Below, in pieces: positions 5,340 through 12,390 of a stretch of 17,777 nucleotides of DNA. The notes beneath the pieces are model-generated. The model was not told the origin of the DNA, searched no databases, and saw nothing but the letters and a program-made list of their open reading frames with translations. The DNA is taken from assembly GCA_002293705.1 (NCBI GenBank), contig DBDT01000031.1, positions 1 to 17,777 of the forward strand, read 5' to 3'. Numbering within the stretch: the stretch's first letter is position 1; every line of letters begins with the position of its first letter. The position numbers and the translations under genes are program-made. Source of the DNA: Candidatus Woesebacteria bacterium UBA925. GTDB lineage: Bacteria > Patescibacteriota > Microgenomatia > UBA8517.

Positions 5340-6437
5340 ATGCCGAAAGAAAAGCAAACAATCGCAACTCCACACAGAGAGTCAGACTCATCTGCAAGAC
5401 TTGCCGCCATTAAAATGGCTATGGACCAAATTGAAAAACAATATGGTCGTGGATCAATCATGAGACTTGGTGAGAGGGTTAAGACCATGGGGGAGATTGA
5501 AGTAATCCCGACTGGATCAATGGCTTTAGATGTTGCACTTGGGGTTGGTGGACTCCCCAGGGGAAGAATAATCGAGATCTATGGACCTGAAGCATCGGGA
5601 AAGACAACACTCTGTCTTCACGTAATTGCTGAGGCGCAAAAAAGAGGTGGCCAGTGTGCTTTTATTGATGCAGAGCATGCGCTTGACCCAAGAAGAGCTG
5701 AGGCAATTGGTGTGAATCTTGATGATCTTCTTTTGAGCCAACCAGATACAGGTGAGCAGGCTTTGGAGATTACCGAGACACTAGTTAGAAGTGGAGCACT
5801 TGATGTAATTGTTGTTGACTCGGTAGCCGCACTTGTTCCAAGAGCTGAACTTGAAGGAGAGATGGGGGATGCAGTGATGGGTCTTCAGGCAAGACTTATG
5901 AGTCAGGCATTAAGAAAATTAACTGGAGCAATTTCCAAATCTAAAACAATTTTGATATTTACCAACCAATTGAGACAAAAAATTGGTGTGATGTTTGGAA
6001 ACCCTGAAACAACAACAGGAGGTTTGGCCCTAAAGTTTTATTCAACAATTAGAATTGATGTCAGGAAAATTGATGCCATTAAAGAAGGGGAGCTTGTAGT
6101 TGGTGGAAGACACAGGGCAAGAATAGTTAAGAACAAAGTAGCTCCTCCATTAAGAGTTGCGGAGTTTGATATCACAAATGAAGAAGGGATCTCAAAAATG
6201 GGAGGACTTCTTGATGTTGCGGTTGATCTTGGAATCATTGGAAAGAGTGGTTCATTTTTCAATTACAATGGCAAAGTTTTGGCTCAAGGAAGAGAGGGAG
6301 CTAAGATGGCGCTAAAAGAAGAATCCAAAATTGCTGAGGAAGTGGAGGCAAAGATCAGAGAAAAAATAGCATCTGGTAAGAAGTTGCCAACTGAAGTCGG
6401 AGATCAAAAGCCTGAAGATGAGGCCGAGGCAGAATAA
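5340..6437 (+). CDS. recA: Recombinase RecA
   Basis: ATP-dependent strand-exchange protein of homologous recombination and SOS induction; forms filaments on single-stranded DNA. Walker A GPEASGKT at residues 82-89, FIDAEHALD around 108-116, Walker B VIVVDSVAAL around 157-165, and loop L2 with TNQLRQKIGVMFGNPETTTGG around 208-228. The residue after that GG is Leu (229), where most RecA have Asn. The protein is 365 residues with the usual acidic tail (EVGDQKPEDEAEAE). I start at ATG 5340: it sits 7 nt after a good -10 box, and the open frame further upstream (TTG 5277) runs into the tRNA promoter. The end overlaps recX by 20 bp, the common recA-recX arrangement. Confidence 0.97.
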   Translation: MPKEKQTIATPHRESDSSARLAAIKMAMDQIEKQYGRGSIMRLGERVKTMGEIEVIPTGSMALDVALGVGGLPRGRIIEIYGPEASGKTTLCLHVIAEAQKRGGQCAFIDAEHALDPRRAEAIGVNLDDLLLSQPDTGEQALEITETLVRSGALDVIVVDSVAALVPRAELEGEMGDAVMGLQARLMSQALRKLTGAISKSKTILIFTNQLRQKIGVMFGNPETTTGGLALKFYSTIRIDVRKIDAIKEGELVVGGRHRARIVKNKVAPPLRVAEFDITNEEGISKMGGLLDVAVDLGIIGKSGSFFNYNGKVLAQGREGAKMALKEESKIAEEVEAKIREKIASGKKLPTEVGDQKPEDEAEAE

Positions 6438-6894
6438 TTTTTCACAACAAGGTCTTTTGGCCTACGCACTTAGACTTCTTGCAGCCAGGTCCTACTCAGA
6501 AAAGCGAATGAGAGAAAAGCTCTCATTAAAAGGAGAGTCTGAATTGGTGCAAAAGACCATAGAAAAACTATATCAACTAAAGCTTCTCAATGACCGAGAA
6601 TTTGCTGAGAACTTTGTCTCAAGCCAAAGACGAATGAAGCCAGTTTCAAATACTGCCCTAATGTTTAAGTTGAGACAAAAAGGGGTTAGACCGGAGGACG
6701 CCGCAGGGCTACTTGGGGAAGACGAAGAAGGGGCTTGTATTAGCCTTTTGAGCAAAAACTCTAGAAAATGGGATGGGATTGCGCCTAAGCTAGCCCAACA
6801 AAAGGCAAAAATGTTTCTGGCGCGAAAAGGTTTTAAGATTTCAGCTATAAATAAAGCTGTTTCTGCCCATTTTTTGGCAAAATCGATTGACTAA
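6418..6894 (+). CDS. recX: Regulatory protein RecX
   Basis: RecX inhibits RecA filament growth and its activities. The protein is 158 residues, of three-helix repeat style: ALRLLAARSYSEKRMREKL near residues 17-35 is the first repeat and LYQLKLLNDREFAENFV near 51-67 is the second, with the typical hydrophobic pattern, followed by a third (MFLARKGFKISAINKAV). Its place immediately after recA, overlapping its last 20 bp in another frame, supports the call. The ATG at 6418 is the natural start; no SD is evident and translation is probably coupled to recA. It overlaps rny by 8 bp at its own end. Confidence 0.88.
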   Translation: MRPRQNNFSQQGLLAYALRLLAARSYSEKRMREKLSLKGESELVQKTIEKLYQLKLLNDREFAENFVSSQRRMKPVSNTALMFKLRQKGVRPEDAAGLLGEDEEGACISLLSKNSRKWDGIAPKLAQQKAKMFLARKGFKISAINKAVSAHFLAKSID

Positions 6895-8104
6895 TGACCG
6901 TTTGATCTCTAAAATACGTGAGCTTATGACAAAAACAACAAATGACCTCCACCAAGAACTAGTTGAAAAATTAGAAAAAGTCTCAGGGCTAACTGCTGAT
7001 GAGGCAAAAAAGATGCTTCTAGATGAGCTTCAGAAAGATTTGACTTCAGAGATGGCAAAAAGGATTAGAAACGCCGAAGAGAGGTTCAAACTTGAAGCTG
7101 CAGCAAAATCAAGAGAGATTTTGATTGATGCCATGAAGCATGGAGCAACCAAGTATACCGCTGAGTACACAATCTCAACTGTAAGGGTTCCTGATGAGGA
7201 GACCAAAGGTAGGATTATTGGTAAAGAAGGTAAAAACATCAGAGCTTTTGAAAAAGCTGCTGGGGTTGAGATCGAAATTGATGAAACTAATGAGGTTAGA
7301 CTGTCAAGTTTTGATGCAATTAGAAGAGAGATTGCCAGAAGGTCTCTAGAGATTTTGATTAAAGATGCAAGAATCCAGCCATCTAGAATTGAAGAAGTTG
7401 TTTCTGAAGTTACCTCAAGCATGGATGATGTTCTTTTGGAGGAAGGTAAGAAGATTGTTGAAGAGGTTGGTGAGTTTAATCTGCCAATTGAGCTAATTAG
7501 AATGATTGGAAAGTTCAAATTCAGAACTTCTTACGGTCAAAACCTAGCACTTCACACAATTGAAGAGACCAAAATTGCAATGAGCATTGCACGAGAGCTT
7601 GGTGCAGAGGTGGAGATAGTAAGACTTGGTGGACTATTGCATGACATTGGTAAAGTTGTCACAGACGATGAAGGCACCCACATTCAAAAAGGAGTAGAGG
7701 TGGCAAAAAGATTCGATCTACCTAAAAAGGTGGTGAATATCATTGCTGAGCATCACGAAGACAGGCCATTTTCTTCAATGGAATCTCTCATTGTTTGGGT
7801 TGCTGACGCAATTTCTGGTTCAAGACCAGGCGCAAGATACGAGCCTCACGAAAACTATGTTAAAAGAATGAGCAAGATTGAAGAAATTTCTCAAAGCTTT
7901 AGAGGTGTTGAGTCAGCTGTAGCATTCCAAGCAGGACGCGATGTGAGAGTGGTTGTTAATCCAGACGAAATTGATGATGATGCCATGGTTGTTCTAGCTC
8001 GTGATATTGCAAAAAGATTGGACAAAGAAGCTGAATATGCAGGACAAATTAAAGTTACAGTTTTGCGCGAAACTAGGGCACAAGCCACTACCAGTGCTCA
8101 CTAA
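6887..8104 (+). CDS. rny: RNase Y-type endoribonuclease without membrane anchor
   Basis: Metal-dependent endoribonuclease that starts mRNA decay. KH domain with GKEG at residues 112-115 (RIIGKEGKNIRAFE), then HD domain with H223, H252-D253 (LLHDIGK), THIQKG at 264-269, HH at 289-290 and D307 (VADAISGSRPGAR). This order and these sequences are diagnostic of RNase Y. It is 405 residues, against about 510-520 usually: the N-terminal transmembrane helix and most of the coiled coil are absent, and a stop at 6848-6850 closes the frame upstream. Starts available are TTG 6887 (overlapping recX by 8 bp) and ATG 6926; both lack the membrane helix and neither has an SD. It should therefore be cytosolic unless recruited by a partner. 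Confidence 0.93.
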   Translation: MTNDRLISKIRELMTKTTNDLHQELVEKLEKVSGLTADEAKKMLLDELQKDLTSEMAKRIRNAEERFKLEAAAKSREILIDAMKHGATKYTAEYTISTVRVPDEETKGRIIGKEGKNIRAFEKAAGVEIEIDETNEVRLSSFDAIRREIARRSLEILIKDARIQPSRIEEVVSEVTSSMDDVLLEEGKKIVEEVGEFNLPIELIRMIGKFKFRTSYGQNLALHTIEETKIAMSIARELGAEVEIVRLGGLLHDIGKVVTDDEGTHIQKGVEVAKRFDLPKKVVNIIAEHHEDRPFSSMESLIVWVADAISGSRPGARYEPHENYVKRMSKIEEISQSFRGVESAVAFQAGRDVRVVVNPDEIDDDAMVVLARDIAKRLDKEAEYAGQIKVTVLRETRAQATTSAH

Positions 8105-8116
8105 TTTCCCGTTATA

Positions 8117-8145
8117 TTGACTTTTTCTTTAATTGGGTTTACGAT
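8117..8145 (+). promoter_or_regulatory. Promoter of the HU gene
   Basis: -35 TTGACT (8117-8122), 17-bp spacer, -10 TACGAT (8140-8145). The predicted start is near 8152, at most about three bases before the ATG at 8155, so the mRNA is leaderless or nearly so. A TTG at 8146 in the same frame directly abuts the -10 and would lie upstream of the RNA start. Confidence 0.65.
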
Positions 8146-8154
8146 TTGCCCAAG

Positions 8155-8430
8155 ATGACCAAACGAGAGATAGTAGATGTGGTTGCAAAAAAAGCACATC
8201 TTACCAAAAGAATTGCCGAAGAAGCAGTTGATGTATTTTTGAATGAAATAGGTAGAACCCTTGGTAAGGGTGAGAAGGTTGTACTATCTGGTTTTGGAAC
8301 ATTTAGAGTAATCTCCATGAAAGGTAAAACTGTAAAGGTGCCTAATACTGAAAAGTACGTAACCATCAAAACACACAAATCTCCTAGGTTTACTCCAGGC
8401 AAGAAACTCAAAAAGCAGGTATTAAGATAA
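8155..8430 (+). CDS. HU-family DNA-binding protein
   Basis: Small nucleoid protein that bends DNA. The 91-residue chain has the HU/IHF layout: two N-terminal helices (KREIVDVVAKKAHLTKRIAEEAV, shown here in part as KREIVDVVAKKAHL), the family signature VVLSGFGTFRV near residues 43-53, the beta arm region, and a basic C-terminal segment PRFTPGKKLKKQVL. The arm lacks the usual RNP tip and reads KVPNTEKYVTIKTHKSP, which is unusual. I start at ATG 8155 because the in-frame TTG at 8146 lies directly against the -10 box. The gene is the first of an HU, TPR, miaA, AI-2E series. Confidence 0.92.
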   Translation: MTKREIVDVVAKKAHLTKRIAEEAVDVFLNEIGRTLGKGEKVVLSGFGTFRVISMKGKTVKVPNTEKYVTIKTHKSPRFTPGKKLKKQVLR

Positions 8431-8447
8431 ACTTGTAACATAAATTA

Positions 8448-9152
8448 ATGACTATTGGTCAAAAACTACACTCTGAGGCAGGCTCGCTTAGGGAATCAGG
8501 TCAATTTGTTGAATCTTTAAAAAAGCTAGATGAAGCACAGGCTGAATTTTTGTCGGAAAATAATTATGATGGTTTTGCTGAAGTGCAAAGTGCGCGAGCT
8601 CTTTGCTTAAGACATCTTTATGCTCAAACTGGAGAGCAGGATTATTTAATTTTGGCAAAATACTCGGCCAAATCGGCTGTGGAGATATGCGAGAGAAGAG
8701 GTGGGCACCTATCTATCCCTTATTTTAATCTTGCTAAAGTACTTGTGCAGCTTGATCAGCTAGTAGAGGCAAGGGAAAACTACTACAAAGCAGTAGAGGC
8801 TCAGACTAATAACCCCATGGAATCACACAACAGGCCAGCTGTTCTACTTGATATAAAAATCCACTTGGGTTTGTGTGAGCTTAAAATGGGGCAGGGTGAC
8901 AGTGCTTCAGTTGAAAAACTAATTACAGAGCTTATTGCAACTGATGAATATCGGTACAACAAAGATGTTTGGTCTTCGGGTGGGTACATGGGTCTTGCTG
9001 AGATTTTTGCAAAGTCTGATATGGGTAAGTCTCAAGAGATGTTGAATAAAGCCTCTGAAATCATCAACTCCAATCCTGAGCTTGTTATTCGAAAAAAGCA
9101 GCTTGTGGAGCTTGCTAGTAAACTTTCAATTACATTGGGTAATGGAAATTAG
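8448..9152 (+). CDS. TPR-repeat protein of unknown role
   Basis: A 234-residue helical protein with tetratricopeptide-like repeats: GQFVESLKKLDEAQAEFLSE (residues about 18-37), LSIPYFNLAKVLVQLDQLVEARENYYKAVEA (about 85-115, the clearest TPR, with the A-x-x-Y/N-Y-x-K-A pattern), LLDIKIHLGLCELKMGQGD, and GGYMGLAEIFAKSDMGKSQEMLNKASEI. No signal peptide or membrane segment, so a cytosolic scaffold is likely. The ATG has no SD; a TAACAT six bases upstream could act as a -10. It lies 17 bp after HU and its last 11 bp overlap miaA, so the two are likely co-translated. The partner protein is unknown. Confidence 0.85.
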   Translation: MTIGQKLHSEAGSLRESGQFVESLKKLDEAQAEFLSENNYDGFAEVQSARALCLRHLYAQTGEQDYLILAKYSAKSAVEICERRGGHLSIPYFNLAKVLVQLDQLVEARENYYKAVEAQTNNPMESHNRPAVLLDIKIHLGLCELKMGQGDSASVEKLITELIATDEYRYNKDVWSSGGYMGLAEIFAKSDMGKSQEMLNKASEIINSNPELVIRKKQLVELASKLSITLGNGN

Positions 9153-10092
9153 TACTAACCTCAAAAAACCTGCAGGTAAGCTTTTGGTAGTTGGTGGACT
9201 TACTTCATCTGGCAAAACAAAATCAGCAATCAACCTGGCTAAAAAATTTTCGGGAGTTATTATCTCTTGTGATTCACGTCAGGTTTACAAACACTTTGAC
9301 ATTGGAACCGGCAAACTTTCTGGCCTTAAGGATTACAAGAAAATAGAAACTTCGGGTAGGGTGATATATGAAACCGACGGAGTTAAGATACACGGCTACG
9401 ATCTGTGTGAAGCTGATGAGAAAATAAATTCCTTTGATTTTTCAGTCTTTGCAAGATCTCAAATTGAAGAGACCTGGTCTTGTGGCAAGCTTCCTATTCT
9501 TGTTGGTGGAACTGGACTTTACATCAAGATGATTTTGAATGGGGCGCAATTTGCTGCAGCTGAACCGGGGCTTAGGTCGACACTCTCAGTCATGTCAGTT
9601 GAGCAGTTAACTCAAATTCTTTTGTCAGAAAATCCTGATGGGTATAACTTGTTAAACCAATCAGACAGGCAAAATCCAACAAGACTGGTTAGGGCAATTG
9701 AAAAGACAAGATCAAAAACTTCAGTAACACTCAAGCCACTAAGCTGTGACCTATTGTATTTGTATTTTAAATACCCCAGGGAATACTACGAAGAAGTAAT
9801 TGAAAAATCGATACAAGATAGGCTAGATGAAGGTTTTATGAAAGAGGCGGTGGGTCTTATTTCTTATGCTGATTTGCCTGCGGGGACAGCAATTGGATAC
9901 AAAGAGGCGTTTTTGCATCTTAAAGGTGAGATTGACTGGGAATCTTTTTTGAATACATGGAGAAAAAATGAAATCTCATATGTAAAAAGACAGGCCACTT
10001 GGTTTAAAGCACAAAGTAACACCCCTTTTGATGTAAAATCAGAAAACTTTAATCTTGAGTTGGAAAAGACTGTGGCAAAGTGGTTACAATAA
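9142..10092 (+). CDS. miaA: tRNA dimethylallyltransferase MiaA
   Basis: Transfers dimethylallyl from DMAPP to A37 of tRNAs that read UNN codons. P-loop GLTSSGKT at residues 19-26, the tRNA/DMAPP signature SCDSRQVYKHFDIGTGK at about 42-58, GGTGLYIKMILNG, DRQNPTRLVRAIE and IGYKE, then RQATWFK near the C-terminus. These are the diagnostic MiaA motifs in the correct order. Length is 316 residues, normal for the family. I chose ATG 9142, just upstream of the first conserved strand (KLLVVGG); the frame is open further up but would overlap most of the TPR gene's end. It overlaps the TPR stop by 11 bp. Confidence 0.95.
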   Translation: MEISTNLKKPAGKLLVVGGLTSSGKTKSAINLAKKFSGVIISCDSRQVYKHFDIGTGKLSGLKDYKKIETSGRVIYETDGVKIHGYDLCEADEKINSFDFSVFARSQIEETWSCGKLPILVGGTGLYIKMILNGAQFAAAEPGLRSTLSVMSVEQLTQILLSENPDGYNLLNQSDRQNPTRLVRAIEKTRSKTSVTLKPLSCDLLYLYFKYPREYYEEVIEKSIQDRLDEGFMKEAVGLISYADLPAGTAIGYKEAFLHLKGEIDWESFLNTWRKNEISYVKRQATWFKAQSNTPFDVKSENFNLELEKTVAKWLQ

Positions 10093-10105
10093 CAAAATAG
10101 ATCAA

Positions 10106-11083
10106 ATGCCTAGAAAAATTGAAATATCTCACAAAACAATTCTCTTCACTCTCTTTTTGGGTGGAGGTGTGTGGTTTTTGTTCACCATTAGAGACCTATT
10201 GGTGCAAGTTTTGGTGGCACTTTTAATCATGCTTATTCTAAATCCAACAATCACTAGGCTTGAGAAGGCAAAAGTACCTAGAGTTGCATCAGTCCTTTTG
10301 GTCTATTTTGGAATGATTGCCTTTATTGTCTTTACTGTAGCTGCATTGATTCCAGCTTTAGTGGAACAGACTGCAAGCTTCACGCAAGCGCTTCCAAGAT
10401 ATCTTTCTGATTTAAACATCCCAACTGGTGTTGTTGAGGAGGGTACTCGTGAGATCACCTCCCAGCTTGGTGCACTGCCTGGGCAAATATTAAGGATTAG
10501 TTTGGGGGTTGCCACAAATCTTTTTGCATTTTTGGCAGTCCTTTTGTTTGGTCTTTACTTTTCTTTGGCAAGAAGAGATGTTGACTCACAGCTTAAAAAT
10601 TTCTTTTCCAAGGAACAAATCACAAGGCTTACTGGAATTTTAGAAAAACTAGAATTTAGACTCTCAGGTTGGGCTAGGGCGCAAGTTATATTGATGGTCT
10701 GTATTGGTATTGCAACCTTTATTGGGTTAACTCTTCTTGGTGTTCCCTATGCTCTTCCCCTTTCTCTTTTAGCTGGACTATTAGAGGCAGTTCCAAATGT
10801 TGGCCCAATTGCAGCTGCGATTCCATCAATTATCGTAGGTTTTGGTGTAACGCCACTTACTGGCTTGGCAGTAATTGCTCTTACCTTTTTGATTCAACAG
10901 CTTGAGGCTTATCTTTTAGTGCCTAAAATCATGCAAAAGTCAGCTGGGGTGCATCCAATTGTTACTCTCTTTTCATTGATTGTTGGGTTTCAAATTGCAG
11001 GTGTTGTAGGGGCAATTCTGTCTGTTCCTGTGGTTATTGTGATACTAGTACTTCTAGAAGAGTTTTACTTCAAAAAGGCTTAA
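10106..11083 (+). CDS. AI-2E family transporter (PerM-like permease)
   Basis: Polytopic membrane protein of the AI-2E transporter/PerM family, whose members include autoinducer-2 exporters and Na+/H+ antiporters; substrates are mostly unknown. Hydrophobic helices are visible near residues 10-25, 28-45, 60-80, 145-170, 210-230, 235-255, 260-285 and 295-320. The diagnostic segments are the long amphipathic middle part (LSGWARAQVILMVCIGIATF), the motif GLLEAVPNVGPIAAAIPSII, and the loop QQLEAYLLVPKIMQKSAGVHPIVTLFSLIVG, here quoted for its LLVPKIM...VHP core. Length is 325. I use ATG 10106, 13 bp after miaA; an upstream TTG at 10055 would lie inside miaA and adds a polar stretch. A TACAAT at 10085-10090 could be a -10. 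Substrate cannot be inferred. Confidence 0.9.
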   Translation: MPRKIEISHKTILFTLFLGGGVWFLFTIRDLLVQVLVALLIMLILNPTITRLEKAKVPRVASVLLVYFGMIAFIVFTVAALIPALVEQTASFTQALPRYLSDLNIPTGVVEEGTREITSQLGALPGQILRISLGVATNLFAFLAVLLFGLYFSLARRDVDSQLKNFFSKEQITRLTGILEKLEFRLSGWARAQVILMVCIGIATFIGLTLLGVPYALPLSLLAGLLEAVPNVGPIAAAIPSIIVGFGVTPLTGLAVIALTFLIQQLEAYLLVPKIMQKSAGVHPIVTLFSLIVGFQIAGVVGAILSVPVVIVILVLLEEFYFKKA

Positions 11084-11096
11084 GCTGCCCCTAACG

Positions 11097-11105
11097 TGTT
11101 AAAAT
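11097..11105 (+). promoter_or_regulatory. Extended -10 promoter of rnpB
   Basis: TG-T-TAAAAT (11097-11105) stands 4 nt before the 5' strand of the rnpB P1 stem, and transcription should start at about 11110-11112. No clear -35 is present, as is usual for extended -10 promoters. Confidence 0.6.
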
Positions 11106-11109
11106 AGTA

Positions 11110-11427
11110 TGCTTTGGGGCGGTCAATCGCTCCGAAAGGAGAGGAAAGTCCAGGCAGCAGAAAGAGGTGGTGCGCTAGTTAAATCTAGCGGGTTTACGCA
11201 AGTAAATACGGTGTCCTACTTGTAGGAATGGCAAAAGAATTAACTTTTGCCAAGAGCAACAGAGACGAGCTGTGACTAGTAATAGCCATAGGTGAAACGG
11301 GCAATCCCCCCAGCTGCAACCTGCGAATTGTGTGCAAAAGACGGTCTCTTTCCCGAGTCACACTAAAGCTTCAGGGCATAGACAGATGATTGACTCAAAA
11401 CAGAACCTGGCTTACGACCCCAAAGCA
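11110..11427 (+). ncRNA. rnpB: RNase P RNA, catalytic subunit
   Basis: Ribozyme that matures tRNA 5' ends. The universally conserved segments are present in order: GGAGAGGAAAGTCCAGGC (11139-11156, P4 5' side), GAGCAACAGAGACGA (CR-IV region, about 11253-11267), AGACAGATGATTGACT (11380-11395) and CAGAACCTGGCTTAC (11401-11415, P4 3' side). The ends pair as P1: TGCTTTGGGG (11110-11119) with CCCCAAAGCA (11418-11427), which fixes both boundaries. An 8-bp hairpin GGCAAAAG/CTTTTGCC lies at 11230-11251. At about 318 nt it is shorter than the E. coli RNA (377). The segment at 11298-11319 aligns with L15, but the tRNA-CCA-binding GGU is not there. Confidence 0.95.
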
Positions 11428-11437
11428 CAAAAAAGTG

Positions 11438-11443
11438 TATATT
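11438..11443 (+). promoter_or_regulatory. Putative -10 box for the gene at 11450
   Basis: TATATT (5 of 6) directly follows a TG and ends 6 nt before the ATG at 11450, the spacing seen for the other predicted leaderless genes here. There is no usable -35, since that position lies within rnpB. Read-through from rnpB is the alternative. Confidence 0.4.
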
Positions 11444-11449
11444 TGTTTT

Positions 11450-12349
11450 ATGGAACCAAATGGAGGAAAAGATCCGATGTTGGATAGGAGAACTTTCCTT
11501 GGTGGGTTAATTGGGGGTGCAGCGGTAGTGGCTACCAGAAACCCAATTGCAAGAGTTTCAGAGGAATTTGCAAGTGGGGTTGATGCAAATAGAGCCAAGA
11601 GGGGTGGTGATGTTTTGCAGACAAATGAGACTGGAAATACTAAGGACTTCGGTGACTTTAGGGTATCAATTGAAAGGATAACTGATGGAAGAGAAAAGAG
11701 TTGGGCAGAAATAGTTCAGATTTATCGAGAGTCCATTGGTGATTTGCAAGAATGTGAACAGATACCGGAGGGTGTTTCTAGGGTCATTTTTAGGCGGAAA
11801 GTTGAGAAGGAGGGGGACACCGGCGAGACAGAATTGCAAGAAATACGATTCTATCCAACTCAAGAAGGAGGCAAGAGTCCTGTGTTCGACCAAGGACAAG
11901 GTAATTACAACTCGAGTATAAGCTTGGAGGTTCCAGCTAGATTGCAACTAGTCTCTGCAGAAATAGAAAATAAAATTCGCGATACAGCAACCCTGTCTGC
12001 TGAATTTGATGGGGTAAAAGGACTTATTGATCCCGGCTCAAGAGATGTTAACGCCCTTAGTCTGAAAGAGAGTTTTGTGGCACTTGTTGATGGCCGAGTG
12101 ATGCACAATTACAATTACCAACTTTATTTACCTGATAAACACCAAGGAGTGTTGATTTTGGTCTCGCATACAACAAAATCTGGTGGGGAGGTGGATGCTG
12201 TTGTTCAGATGACTATAATAGATGAAAAGGGTGGAATTGTTAAAACCTACGGAGACATTTTGTCTCCCGAAAAAGATCCAGAAGTAGAAATTCAGATCAT
12301 AAAAATGCATGAATCTCTTCTTGTTAACTTCATGGAACAAAATCAGTAG
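11450..12349 (+). CDS. Unrecognised exported protein with Tat-like signal
   Basis: I do not recognise the mature domain. The N-terminus has a twin-arginine signal: DRRTFLGGL with Arg-Arg at residues 13-14, then a glycine/alanine hydrophobic core (LGGLIGGAAVVA, 17-28) and a polar continuation. The mature part, about 270 residues, is acidic and hydrophilic with no Cys apart from one at CEQIP, and seems beta-rich (VSRVIFRRKV, QGVLILVSHTTKS, VDAVVQMTIIDEKG). Start choice: ATG 11450 fits a leaderless transcript from the TATATT at 11438; ATG 11477 has GGAGG 10 nt upstream and also keeps the Arg pair. The frame upstream of 11450 overlaps rnpB and is excluded. A lipobox is absent. Whether this organism has a Tat translocase cannot be seen here. 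Confidence 0.75.
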   Translation: MEPNGGKDPMLDRRTFLGGLIGGAAVVATRNPIARVSEEFASGVDANRAKRGGDVLQTNETGNTKDFGDFRVSIERITDGREKSWAEIVQIYRESIGDLQECEQIPEGVSRVIFRRKVEKEGDTGETELQEIRFYPTQEGGKSPVFDQGQGNYNSSISLEVPARLQLVSAEIENKIRDTATLSAEFDGVKGLIDPGSRDVNALSLKESFVALVDGRVMHNYNYQLYLPDKHQGVLILVSHTTKSGGEVDAVVQMTIIDEKGGIVKTYGDILSPEKDPEVEIQIIKMHESLLVNFMEQNQ

Positions 12350-12390
12350 TATTCTTTTATTTGCTAGTTTTCTGTGATAGCCTCAAGTTT

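Noticed and set aside
7030..7518. 162-codon open frame on the minus strand inside rny
   Set aside because: It is opposite a well-conserved KH/HD enzyme, is rich in Ser/Leu/Ile as expected from antisense of Lys/Glu-rich coding sequence, and has no promoter or SD.
9082..9141. Upstream extension of miaA (20 codons)
   Set aside because: It lies wholly within the TPR gene, adds residues not seen in MiaA, and ATG 9142 is close to the first conserved strand.
11390..11449. N-terminal extension of the Tat-like protein from 11390
   Set aside because: It overlaps the conserved 3' part of rnpB, including the P4 and P1 strands, so it is structural RNA and not coding.
11428..11449. Terminator for rnpB
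   Set aside because: There is an A-run but no stem-loop followed by U residues; rnpB may be processed or read through into the next gene.
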